A stretch of DNA of 64,000 nucleotides, from contig NZ_LCZJ02000043.1 of the NCBI RefSeq assembly GCF_001012825.1, forward strand, positions 47,556 to 111,555. The letters are read 5' to 3'. The stretch comes from Paenibacillus etheri. Lineage in GTDB: Bacteria; Bacillota; Bacilli; Paenibacillales; Paenibacillaceae. Positions 28,776 to 36,800 of the stretch are shown here, piece after piece. The notes below the pieces were generated by a model, which saw only the letters and a list, made by a program, of their open reading frames with translations, was not told the DNA's origin and made no database searches. Made by a program: the position numbers and the translations under genes. How positions within the stretch are numbered: position 1 is the stretch's first letter; the number at the start of each line of letters is the position of its first letter.

Positions 28776-29060
28776 TCAAGCTCCATTCCTAGAGGAACGG
28801 AGCTTTTTTTCGTGTTCATTTAGAAGCAGGGATTGCAAGCTCAAACCAGTGTAGACCCAAAATCTTCCGTTCCACTGAAACCCCGCAACCGAGGACAAAC
28901 AACCAGCAATTGCTCCCGGGCTGACAGCAAAGGGCGAAACGGCAGATTGCTGAGGAATGAGTTCCGGGGGAGGTGAGCTGGGTGCCGTGAGTCCCGGTTG
29001 CCCTGGTAATCCCGGGAATCCTAAGGGGCTTGGAGGTGGTGAAAATGACATGCGACTCAC
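28776..29060 (-). CDS. Small Pro-rich protein of unknown function
   Basis: 94 residues (or 91 from ATG 29051): Pro/Gly-rich start (MSFSPPPSPLGFPGLPGQPG), then PGAIAGCL and SVAGFQWNGRFWVYTGLSL. The second half resembles short bacillar proteins with a conserved PGAI..CL and SV.G(F/Y)RW.G.FW.Y segment of unknown role, here shortened. The GTG at 29060 overlaps the TGA of the MarR gene, suggesting translational coupling. The C-terminal end reads through the opposite-strand terminator stem, so its precise end may have been altered. Confidence 0.5.
   Translation of the reverse strand: MSRMSFSPPPSPLGFPGLPGQPGLTAPSSPPPELIPQQSAVSPFAVSPGAIAGCLSSVAGFQWNGRFWVYTGLSLQSLLLNEHEKKLRSSRNGA
28779..28811 (+). 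terminator. Terminator after pectate-lyase fragment
   Basis: AAGCTCC-ATTCCT-AGAGGAA-C-GGAGCTT with nested pairing and a T7 tail. Confidence 0.75.
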
Positions 29061-29527
29061 TTAACTTCTTCACATAGATCGGAGACTGCTTTGTTTTTGG
29101 TTAGTTGTAATAAAAGGTCATAGAATTGTTTTCTTTGCTCTAACGAAAGGTTCTCCAGCATGTTGGCAGCGACTGTATCTTGGAAAGCAAGAACTTCCTC
29201 AATAGTGGATTGTGCAAGCTCCGTAAGCTGGATCAGTGTAGCTCGTCGGTCGGTTGGATCAGGAATTCGAACGAGGAGCTTATCCTGCTCAAGTGCATCA
29301 ACAAAATCAGTAACGGTGCGTGCTTTGATCCCTAACTTAACAGCTAACTCATTCATACGGATATTGCCTGTTTCGGCAACGACTGAAAGCAGACGTAACC
29401 TGGGACCGGAGAGATGATAAGGTGTATTAAGTGCTAATAAATGGGATTGAAATTCTGTTTTAATGTAGTTAGTTGATCTCATTAATATGTGGATGACGTC
29501 TATCGCCTTGGGGTGATCTGTGTTCAT
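29057..29527 (-). CDS. MarR-family transcriptional regulator
   Basis: 156 residues with the MarR winged helix: GPRLRLLSVVAETGNIRMNE, LGIKARTVTDFVDALEQDKL and the wing RIPDPTDRRATLIQLT. AGGAGG lies upstream of the ATG. It is divergent from an MFS efflux-type transporter, the classic arrangement for a MarR repressor of a drug pump. It probably binds the motifs between the two genes. Confidence 0.92.
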   Translation of the reverse strand: MNTDHPKAIDVIHILMRSTNYIKTEFQSHLLALNTPYHLSGPRLRLLSVVAETGNIRMNELAVKLGIKARTVTDFVDALEQDKLLVRIPDPTDRRATLIQLTELAQSTIEEVLAFQDTVAANMLENLSLEQRKQFYDLLLQLTKNKAVSDLCEEVK

Positions 29528-29608
29528 GGATGTAGTACCTCCTTGACTTTATTGTCAATTTTTTATTCTCAAATTCATGGCAACGGTGATTATGTGTGCA
29601 CTCTTAAT

Positions 29609-29618
29609 GAGTATACTC
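29609..29618. promoter_or_regulatory. Candidate MarR operator, site 1
   Basis: GAGTATACTC is a perfect 10-bp palindrome embedded in AATGAGTATACTCTT. The half AATGAGTAT recurs at 29679-29687, overlapping the MFS promoter. Confidence 0.5.
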
Positions 29619-29661
29619 TTATAAGGTGTATCCAGCTATACTTCCATGTAAATGATATAAC

Positions 29662-29690
29662 TTGACAGGTAAGAAAATAATGAGTATCCT
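29662..29690 (+). promoter_or_regulatory. Promoter of the MFS gene
   Basis: TTGACA (29662-29667), a 17-bp spacer, then TATCCT (29685-29690). The -10 lies inside the left arm of the inverted repeat at 29675-29724. Confidence 0.6.
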
Positions 29691-29724
29691 CAGTAATATA
29701 CAATACTGAGGATGCTCATTATTT
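29675..29724. repeat. Long inverted repeat over the MFS promoter
   Basis: The arm AATAATGAGTATCCTCAGTA and its partner TACTGAGGATGCTCATTATT pair over 20 bp with one mismatch around an 8-base centre. It could be a regulator site or, when transcribed, an attenuator-like hairpin in the leader. Confidence 0.75.
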
Positions 29725-29776
29725 ATCATTTTACTTATATTTCATTATGAATTTAATCAGAAAAGAGGTTTAGATT

Positions 29777-31165
29777 ATGACGGATACATTATCACAAAAT
29801 GCAGATAAGCTGCTAAAAATACTTGTAGTTACCTTAATATTCTCGGTTATGAACGGTACGATGTTCAATGTAGCTCTTCCTGAGATTGGTAAAGAGTTTA
29901 ATCTCGTTCCTTCGCAAGTTAGTTGGATTATGACCAGTTATATGGTGGTTTACGCGGTAGGTTCCATCGTCATGGGGAAATTGGCGGATAAATATCGGTT
30001 GAAGGATTTGTTAACGTATGGACTGCTTATATTCGCTCTCGGTTCATTAATAGGTCTGCTTGCTAGTGAGTTTTGGATTATTATTTTGGGCCGTGTAATT
30101 CAAGCTGCCGGTGCTTCCGTTCTTCCTGCAACAGCAATGATCATTCCGATCCGGTATTTTGCTCCCGAGAAGAGGGGGAGAGCACTTGGGACTTCTGCGG
30201 TTGGGTTAGCGCTGGGTAATGCTTTGGGGCCGGTCGCTGCAGGCCTAATCACCAGCTTTGGAAGCTGGAGACTCATGTTCGTCCTTTCCTTGCTTCCGCT
30301 ACTGACGCTTCCTTTCTTTCGGAAGTATTTAGATAATGTGAGAGGGAATGCAGGAAGTATTGATGTCCTTGGTGGTGGGTTACTAGCTGCAGCAGTCGCA
30401 ATCTTCTTGCTTGCCATCACACAGATGCAAGTTTGGTTGTTCCTCGGGGGACTTGTCTTACTAGCCTTATTTATCATTCGGATTCGGAAAGCTGTGGAGC
30501 CCTTTATTAAACCCGTTTTGTTCCGCAACAAAACTTATTCGATCGGGTTGTTGCTTGCTTTTACGACGACAGCTATGAGCTTTAGCATGACATTCATGAC
30601 ACCACAATTTCTAGCGGCAGTGAATGGCTTGTCCCCTTCGACCATTGGATTCGTGTTAGTGCCAGCTGCTATTGCTTCAGCTATCATGGGACGCAAGGGA
30701 GGCAGGTTGGCTGATGATCGCGGCAATTTCGCACTTGTGTTCGTCGCTTCCGTATTGTTATTTCTAGCTTTCTCCCTACTCTCTACTTTTATTGGATTAT
30801 CAGCATATTTCATTGCCATCATTTTAATATTAGGGAACGTGGGTCAGACTTTCATGCAAATCTCGATGTCCAATACGATTTCGCGGACGCTGCCAAAGGA
30901 GGAAACAGGAGTGGGTATGGGATTACTCTCTATGATCAATTTTATCTCTGGCGCGATGGCCATGAGTGTGGTCGGGAAAATGCTCGACAAGGGCACTGCC
31001 GCTGTGCAGATCAATCCGTTGAATACTAATGGTGCTGCCCATGTGTATAGTAATATTTTTCTCGTCATGTCCCTAGTGATTATTGCGGTAGTTGTGATTT
31101 ACCGTTATCAGTTTGGCACGGGTGCTCCCGGGTCAATGAATAATAAGAAAAAAATGGAGGTTTAA
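29777..31165 (+). CDS. MFS transporter, DHA2-like (drug efflux type)
   Basis: 462-residue major-facilitator permease with about 12-14 membrane helices. The TM2-3 loop has the MFS motif GKLADKYRLKDLL, and GRVIQAAGASVLPATAMIII-type motif C residues follow (GRVIQAAGASVLPA). Overall it resembles proton-driven DHA2 exporters such as TetA(L)-like pumps; the substrate cannot be read from sequence. AGAGGT precedes the ATG. Regulated most likely by the divergent MarR. Confidence 0.9.
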   Translation: MTDTLSQNADKLLKILVVTLIFSVMNGTMFNVALPEIGKEFNLVPSQVSWIMTSYMVVYAVGSIVMGKLADKYRLKDLLTYGLLIFALGSLIGLLASEFWIIILGRVIQAAGASVLPATAMIIPIRYFAPEKRGRALGTSAVGLALGNALGPVAAGLITSFGSWRLMFVLSLLPLLTLPFFRKYLDNVRGNAGSIDVLGGGLLAAAVAIFLLAITQMQVWLFLGGLVLLALFIIRIRKAVEPFIKPVLFRNKTYSIGLLLAFTTTAMSFSMTFMTPQFLAAVNGLSPSTIGFVLVPAAIASAIMGRKGGRLADDRGNFALVFVASVLLFLAFSLLSTFIGLSAYFIAIILILGNVGQTFMQISMSNTISRTLPKEETGVGMGLLSMINFISGAMAMSVVGKMLDKGTAAVQINPLNTNGAAHVYSNIFLVMSLVIIAVVVIYRYQFGTGAPGSMNNKKKMEV

Positions 31166-31240
31166 TATGAGTAAGGAGTAAGAAACCGTGGAGGTTATAA
31201 TAGATACAAAGAAGAACCGATGCTTATTAACCTACAGTAC

Positions 31241-31283
31241 AATAGACCCCGTATCTTACGATGGGTGGGGTCTATTTTTTTTG
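31241..31283 (+). terminator. Terminator after MFS gene
   Basis: AATAGACCCC and GGGGTCTATT pair around a 16-base loop, followed by T8. Confidence 0.88.
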
Positions 31284-31336
31284 GCGTAAGGCTGGATGGG
31301 AAAACTGTGGAGTCGGTATTATTGAAAGGTGATTTA

Positions 31337-31426
31337 AATGTTAAAGCTTATGGTTGGTTCATTCTAGCAGGAGCTATGCTATCTACGTATCAACAAAAAA
31401 TGCGATATAAGCAAACACTGGGCTGA
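31337..31426 (+). pseudogene. DMT/EamA permease C-terminal remnant (copy A)
   Basis: The frame ends with WFILAGAMLSTYQQKMRYKQTLG, near-identical to the remnant at 33510-33680 (FLVGVMLNTYQREMRYKQTMG). These are the last membrane helix and tail of an EamA-type transporter. No upstream part survives here. Confidence 0.5.
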
Positions 31427-31526
31427 TTTTCTGAGTCTTTTGATGTTCTGAAGTTAATCAAGCAAATAAAACCATTTTATGGTATGTTTTCTGCGATGGA
31501 TGTTATAACTTGGGAGCTGCATAAGG

Positions 31527-32174
31527 ATGGTAGGGAATACGACTGACAAAGAACGGACGATATTTGATCATGCTGGAAATACGATTAAGACAGAAGATCG
31601 AGAGATTCGAATTCTTGCCAAGTATGAGGAGCCGCTGGTAGTCTTGCTAGGAAATGTGCTCAGCGATGAGGAATGCAATGAGTTAATTGCATATTCTAGG
31701 GAGCGATTGCAACGTTCAAGGATAGGCGAAGACCATGCGGTTAATCCAATTAGAACGAGCAGTGGTGTGTTCTGTGAGGAGAATGAGACGGTTACAAGAA
31801 TCGAGAAACGATTCTCTCAAATTATGAATATTCCTATCGAGCATGGTGATGGCTTGCAAGTTCTGCTGTATATCCCTGGCCAAGAGTATCTACCCCATCA
31901 TGATTTCTTCACACAAACGAGTCGAGCAAGTAGCAATAATCGAATTAGTACGCTCGTGATGTATTTGAATGATGTGGAGGAAGGTGGAGAAACAGCTTTC
32001 CCAATGCTTAATTTATCAGTGAGTCCAAACAAAGGTATGGCGGTCTACTTCGAATATTTTTACGATAATCATGAATTGAACGAGTCTACCTTGCATGCAG
32101 GTACGCCAGTGATCAAAGGCGAAAAGTGGGTTGCAACGATGTGGATGAGAAGACAAGTCCTTCGCTCATCATAG
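31527..32174 (+). CDS. Prolyl 4-hydroxylase-like 2-oxoglutarate/Fe(II) dioxygenase
   Basis: 215 residues of the P4Hc type: double-stranded beta-helix with the iron ligands H124-x-D126 (YLPHHDFF) and distal His190 (STLHAGTPVIKGEKW); Lys200 in GEKW should hold 2-oxoglutarate. NNRISTLVMYLNDVEEGGET is the typical strand. Bacillus homologues hydroxylate prolines in peptides such as elongation factor or collagen-like proteins; the target here is unknown. GGGAG precedes the ATG at 31527. No collagen-like gene is nearby. Confidence 0.88.
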   Translation: MVGNTTDKERTIFDHAGNTIKTEDREIRILAKYEEPLVVLLGNVLSDEECNELIAYSRERLQRSRIGEDHAVNPIRTSSGVFCEENETVTRIEKRFSQIMNIPIEHGDGLQVLLYIPGQEYLPHHDFFTQTSRASSNNRISTLVMYLNDVEEGGETAFPMLNLSVSPNKGMAVYFEYFYDNHELNESTLHAGTPVIKGEKWVATMWMRRQVLRSS

Positions 32175-32192
32175 AGGTAAGAACATGTACTA

Positions 32193-32212
32193 AGTTCCAC
32201 ATGGAGTATCAG
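32193..32212 (+). repeat. Possible ssrA 3'-flank remnant (copy 6)
   Basis: GTTCCACATGGAGTATCAGT parallels GCTCCATATGGAGTATCAGT of copy 4 and is followed by the same AAAGACACC terminator. The tRNA-like part is gone, so this is the weakest member of the series. Confidence 0.4.
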
Positions 32213-32241
32213 TAAAGACACCTTAAAAGGTGTCTTTTTTC
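32213..32241. terminator. Convergent terminator, ssrA type
   Basis: AAAGACACCTT-AAA-AGGTGTCTTT followed by T residues, between the dioxygenase and the minus-strand anti-sigma gene. Confidence 0.85.
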
Positions 32242-32256
32242 GTTTAACTGCAATGT

Positions 32257-32865
32257 CTACTCCACTAAAACACCATTAATGAACGTCATAGTTTTATCTT
32301 TGAATTCAAGGATAAACTTGTTTGGGTAATCAAGATCGGCATGAATCTCAGTCCCCAACATAACTTTCTTTCCTACATTATCAAAGGGATTGTGAATCAA
32401 GCCTCTAGGGGTATACCTAGTTTCAGAACCGATCACATTATTATTTTCATCACGGATAAATTTAGTTTTCCCTGAGAATACCAAGTCCTTGCCGTTTTCC
32501 AAAGTCAGATGAACCTCCAGACGAGTCTTTGTCTTCTGATAATCGATGCTCACATCTTTAGAGGATACAGGGAAACCAATCACAAAAAGTCCAATAAGAG
32601 CTGCAGCCAGTATGATCACCGTTAAAATGGAAAAGACGAGAGTCTTTATATTTTTTGTTTTCACCTTTTTAAAATAATTAAGTTTGTTAACCTCTTCTTC
32701 ATCAACAATAGGCACGTTTAAATTTGCTGTTGTGGTCATTTCATTATATGACTGAAGGCAGCTTTCGCAGGTTTGCAGATGTTTTTCAATCTCTTCGTTG
32801 CTATGTAAAGAGGTTAGCTTTTCGATATAGGAGGGCAATAAATCCTGAATGATCTCGCATTTCAT
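32257..32865 (-). CDS. Anti-sigma factor with zinc-finger domain
   Basis: 202 residues: an N-terminal zf-HC2-type module (MKCEIIQDLLPSYIEKLTS, HLQTCESC with the HxxxCxxC ligands), one membrane helix at about 73-95 (LVFSILTVIILAAALIGLFV), and an extracellular part (about 100-202). It overlaps the upstream sigma gene by the four bases ATGA, so they are translationally coupled. It should hold the ECF factor at the membrane until an extracellular signal arrives. Confidence 0.88.
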   Translation of the reverse strand: MKCEIIQDLLPSYIEKLTSLHSNEEIEKHLQTCESCLQSYNEMTTTANLNVPIVDEEEVNKLNYFKKVKTKNIKTLVFSILTVIILAAALIGLFVIGFPVSSKDVSIDYQKTKTRLEVHLTLENGKDLVFSGKTKFIRDENNNVIGSETRYTPRGLIHNPFDNVGKKVMLGTEIHADLDYPNKFILEFKDKTMTFINGVLVE

Positions 32866-33344
32866 GAAGATCTTCCTTTCATCAATTTTTGTTTTCCACG
32901 GTAAAAGGTAACTCTTGCCCAGGTCTCGTCCCTTCCAAGAATTTCGCCAATTTCCCGAAAACTGAATTCCCCGGTCAAACGCAGATACAATACTTCCTTG
33001 GTATTTGGATCAAGTAAATGAAGCTGTTTAAATAACTCCATTTTGTCTTGAGCTAAAATAAATTGGGATTCTGTTGAATTTGCGTTAGAAAAAGGAGGGT
33101 CTTCTAATTCACAAGTCTTCCTTTTGTTCTGCTTGTCCAGTTCCTGATACCACACATGCTTAGCAATCTGACAAAGCCATACGTATACTTTGCAGGTTCC
33201 ATCATATTTGTGTATGGACTTTACAGCTCTATAAAAGGTTTCTTGGGTGATTTCTTCTGCCAGTAAATGATTATGACAAAAACTAAATACGAATTTATAT
33301 ACTTGGGTTGAATATTCCCTGTATAATTCCTCGTTGTCCTGCAT
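32862..33344 (-). CDS. ECF-type RNA polymerase sigma factor
   Basis: 160 residues: region 2 (QVYKFVFSFCHNHLLAEEIT QET..., with the DNA-melting CKVYVWLCQIAKHVWYQ) and region 4 HTH (LDPNTKEVLYLRLTGEFSFR, EIGEILGRDETWARVTFYRG). Strong GAGGAGGTG before the ATG. A TGTAAC-N15-CGGATA element lies 23-49 bp upstream, the form of an autoregulated ECF promoter. The regulon is unknown. Confidence 0.92.
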   Translation of the reverse strand: MQDNEELYREYSTQVYKFVFSFCHNHLLAEEITQETFYRAVKSIHKYDGTCKVYVWLCQIAKHVWYQELDKQNKRKTCELEDPPFSNANSTESQFILAQDKMELFKQLHLLDPNTKEVLYLRLTGEFSFREIGEILGRDETWARVTFYRGKQKLMKGRSS

Positions 33345-33366
33345 CCGTTCACCTCCTCATGTTATA

Positions 33367-33393
33367 TATCCGTAAAATGCTACAAACGTTACA
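33367..33393 (-). promoter_or_regulatory. ECF-type autoregulated promoter
   Basis: On the minus strand TGTAAC, 15 bp, then CGGATA, just upstream of the sigma gene. AAC in the -35 and CG at the -10 are the hallmarks of ECF promoters. Confidence 0.6.
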
Positions 33394-33509
33394 GCCTTTT
33401 TTAATTTTTGAAATTAAAATATTTATGAATTAAGTAGATGACTATAGTTGGGACTCTTGCAGCGGATCGATCTATTCACGATTACTTTATATTCTAATCT
33501 AGTGGGCTT

Positions 33510-33680
33510 TAATGTATCGATTCCGTTTCCCTTTTCACTGCTTTTATAGCTACGATTATGGGATTAATATTACTGTACAAACCTATTATAGGTGTAGAAA
33601 TATTAGGGGCTTTGTTTTTAGTTGGAGTTATGCTAAATACGTATCAACGAGAAATGCGATATAAGCAAACGATGGGCTGA
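33510..33680 (+). pseudogene. DMT/EamA permease C-terminal remnant (copy B)
   Basis: Frame reads TAFIATIMGLILLYKPIIGV then EILGALFLVGVMLNTYQREM, RYKQTMG and stops: the last two helices of an EamA-family (DMT) exporter. The 5' part is missing. Its last 25 residues and DNA resemble the remnant ending at 31426. The rest of 33400-33858 shows no gene. Confidence 0.6.
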
Positions 33681-33858
33681 TTTTTTATTTGCAGGAATCT
33701 ACTGGCTAGATTTGAAAAAAGCTCTAGTATAACAATGAAAATCAGGAAGGTTTTCCCTTCATTTTGTCGAAAACAACCTCAAGAGCTAAAGATTTGAATA
33801 CCTAGATGGAATTAGAAGATGCAACGGTTCTAAACATTAGCGGGGGAAGAGATAACTT

Positions 33859-36800
33859 ATGAATGTCTTGATAGATAAAACACTTGCCAGTTTAGGCAAG
33901 TCGCTGGCAATCCTTATGAAGAATAAAATAGCGCAGTCCAAATTTGGTCGTGATCTGAAGGAAAAGTGGTTCGAAGATAATTACCATACTAAAACAGTAG
34001 AAATATTCACGGCAGCTGTTAACGATGCTAGATATACCTATAACCTTCCTGATGAACTATTTGGTGATTTAATATCTGATAGCGATAATCGGGACGAAGT
34101 ATTTCGTTGGATCCTTGAAGGTGTCCGACCTGGACATTTTGATAAAAGAAAGCTTAATGTGGAAGTGTACATGGAGGGTAATCAAAGATATCAGGACCTC
34201 ATCTATCCCTTTTTTGAAACGATACTTAATCGTTTAGAGCATTATAAAGAGACGTATTGGAGTCCGGAGTTTCTGGAGATTCTGAATCAAATTGAGGAAC
34301 TGAAGACGGTAAATCATATAGGTTTTCAGTCGTTAACGGATATGCAAACTATGATGGCAGTCAAACAGGATAGAATGTATGAATTGATTCAAGATAACTC
34401 AGAAAGCACGTATAAATACAAGTATACTCAGGAGTGGTTCGGAGATCGGGTCAGGGAAAATATGAGGAATATTGGGCAAAGATATTCTGAGGATTTAAAC
34501 CTGGAGCTGAAGGCATCAGAGATCATCGACGCGATGGAATGGAACGAGAAATTCAGATCTAGCATTGTGGAGAAGTGCAACAGTATATCGGCCAGTATTA
34601 TGTTTAGGTGTTCTGATGAATCCATTGTTGAAAGCTTGAAGCGAATTGAAGAAGTAAAGAAAGAAATTGCATTATCTAAGAATCTTGATGAATGTTTACA
34701 AGAACTAGAGAATATCATTTCGCTGTTAAAAAAGCATCTCGACACTAATCCGCATACATTTGGTGCAGGGCTTTTGAGAAAAGAGGTCAGTGACTTCTAC
34801 ACCTCGTATATAGACAGTAACCTTTTCCAAATCGCACGAAATCCTTTTGTACTAATATCCGGAGAGGCTGGCGTTGGTAAATCACACTTCATGGCTGATC
34901 AAGTATCTAAGAGACTTTCTGCTGATAAATTAAGCATTTTTTTGTTAGGCCAGTTATTCCATTCTGAGGATACGATCCTGTCACAGATTAGGAAGCAATT
35001 AGATATTGCTAGTGATGAAACAATGGAAGATGTATTTAAAGCATTCAATGATTATGGAGCAGAGAAGAATGAGAGGGTCATCATTTTTATCGACGCGCTT
35101 AACGAGGGGAGAGGCAAGCGTTATTGGCTGAACTCAATTGGGGGCTTTATCGAAGGGTTAAGGAAATATAGCAACATTGCTTTAGTTATGAGTATAAGGG
35201 ATACCTATGAAAGTCAAATCATACCCGAAGGATTTTATGAGATTAATAATGTGATTAAGGTTGAGTTTGAGGGCTTTGATAATACGGATCAAGCCATTCT
35301 TAAGTTTTTCAATTATTATAAAATACCTATGAATTTAAATGATTATTTAAAATATGAATTTAGAAATCCCTTATTCTTGAAAGTGTACTGTATGTCATAT
35401 GACAGGAATGCTGCTACAGGCACAGAAAGTATTGAAGGGATCTTCAATAACTATTTCAAAAAGATTAATCAAAATTTACAAGCAAGGATCGAAAATTATC
35501 CTAAGCATGGAAATTTGGTTGTCGAAGCTTTAGGCTATTTCATTGACTCTAAGCTTAAGCATAAAGGCGACCAGGTCTATTTCTTTTATGAAGTTGCTGC
35601 CAGGGATATTAATCAGGCTATGGTATACCATGGATTAGGTGTAAACTTCTTTGACGAGTTAATCAATGAGAAGATTATTGCAGTCAACAGTATAACTTAT
35701 CACGGCGAAGAAAAAGAAATAGTCTACATCGCATTTGAATTATTTGAAGAATTTATCACTGCCAAGAAGATCGTTGAAGTAAATAAAGTGGCCACATATA
35801 CTAGCTCAAATGATTTAGAAAGTTTCTTCTCACATCAAAATCCATACTTTCATTTGTTGTCCGATAAGTTCTCGAATCGAGGCGTATTTCAGTCATTAGC
35901 TGTGCAAATTCCAGATGCGGTAGACATTAAATATACGGAACAATTTGAAATGTTCAATTGGCCAAAGCATATATTGAAGTACAGGGAGATTGATTTTGTA
36001 ACAGTCTTCTATAATAGTCTTACTTGGAGAAAACCTGAGAGAATAAACGGTATAACACATTCATTTATATTAAATAAAACTTTATGCATGAGCTATACGG
36101 AGCCTAACAGAATGTACGATTTCTGGGATGTCGTCCTTAAATTTACCGTCGTCAAAAATCATTTCTATAATGCAGATTATTTATATAAGCAATTAATTGT
36201 GCTTAAACTTGATGAATTTAACGCTTTTTGGACAGTTTACGTCAGTAAGTTTTTTGATGAGAATGAAAGCTTTAAGAGGATTATGAGTTGGGCCAGTAAG
36301 GATCATATAAATCATTCTCAGCTAGATGATGAGTCGATACGATTGTTAGGAATGAATATTACATGGTTTACGGCAAGTACATGTTCTCGTGTAAGGGATG
36401 TATCGATAAAAGTAATGGTAGCACTCTTTACTGACCGAATTGATATTCTGTTAGAAATCATCAAGAAGTTTAGAAGAGTAGAAGATGCTTATGTGTTAGA
36501 AGCACTTTTTTGTGCTGCCTATGGAAGTGTGCTGAGTACGCGCTGTATGGATCATGTTAAAATTCTGGCTGAATATATTTATGAGGAGTTTTTTGATGGA
36601 AAAGAAGTAATTCCTCATGCTATGATTCGAAATTATATGACTGGAATTCTAGGGTTTGCTTTGTATAAGGGACTTTGTGACCATATTCATGTCGATGAGA
36701 TAAAACCACCTTTTAAGAACCGGTACAGTTACTATGAAGTGACGCAGGACGAAATTAATGCGCTTAGAAAAAAGCCGTCAGATGCCGCTATTGATAGCCT

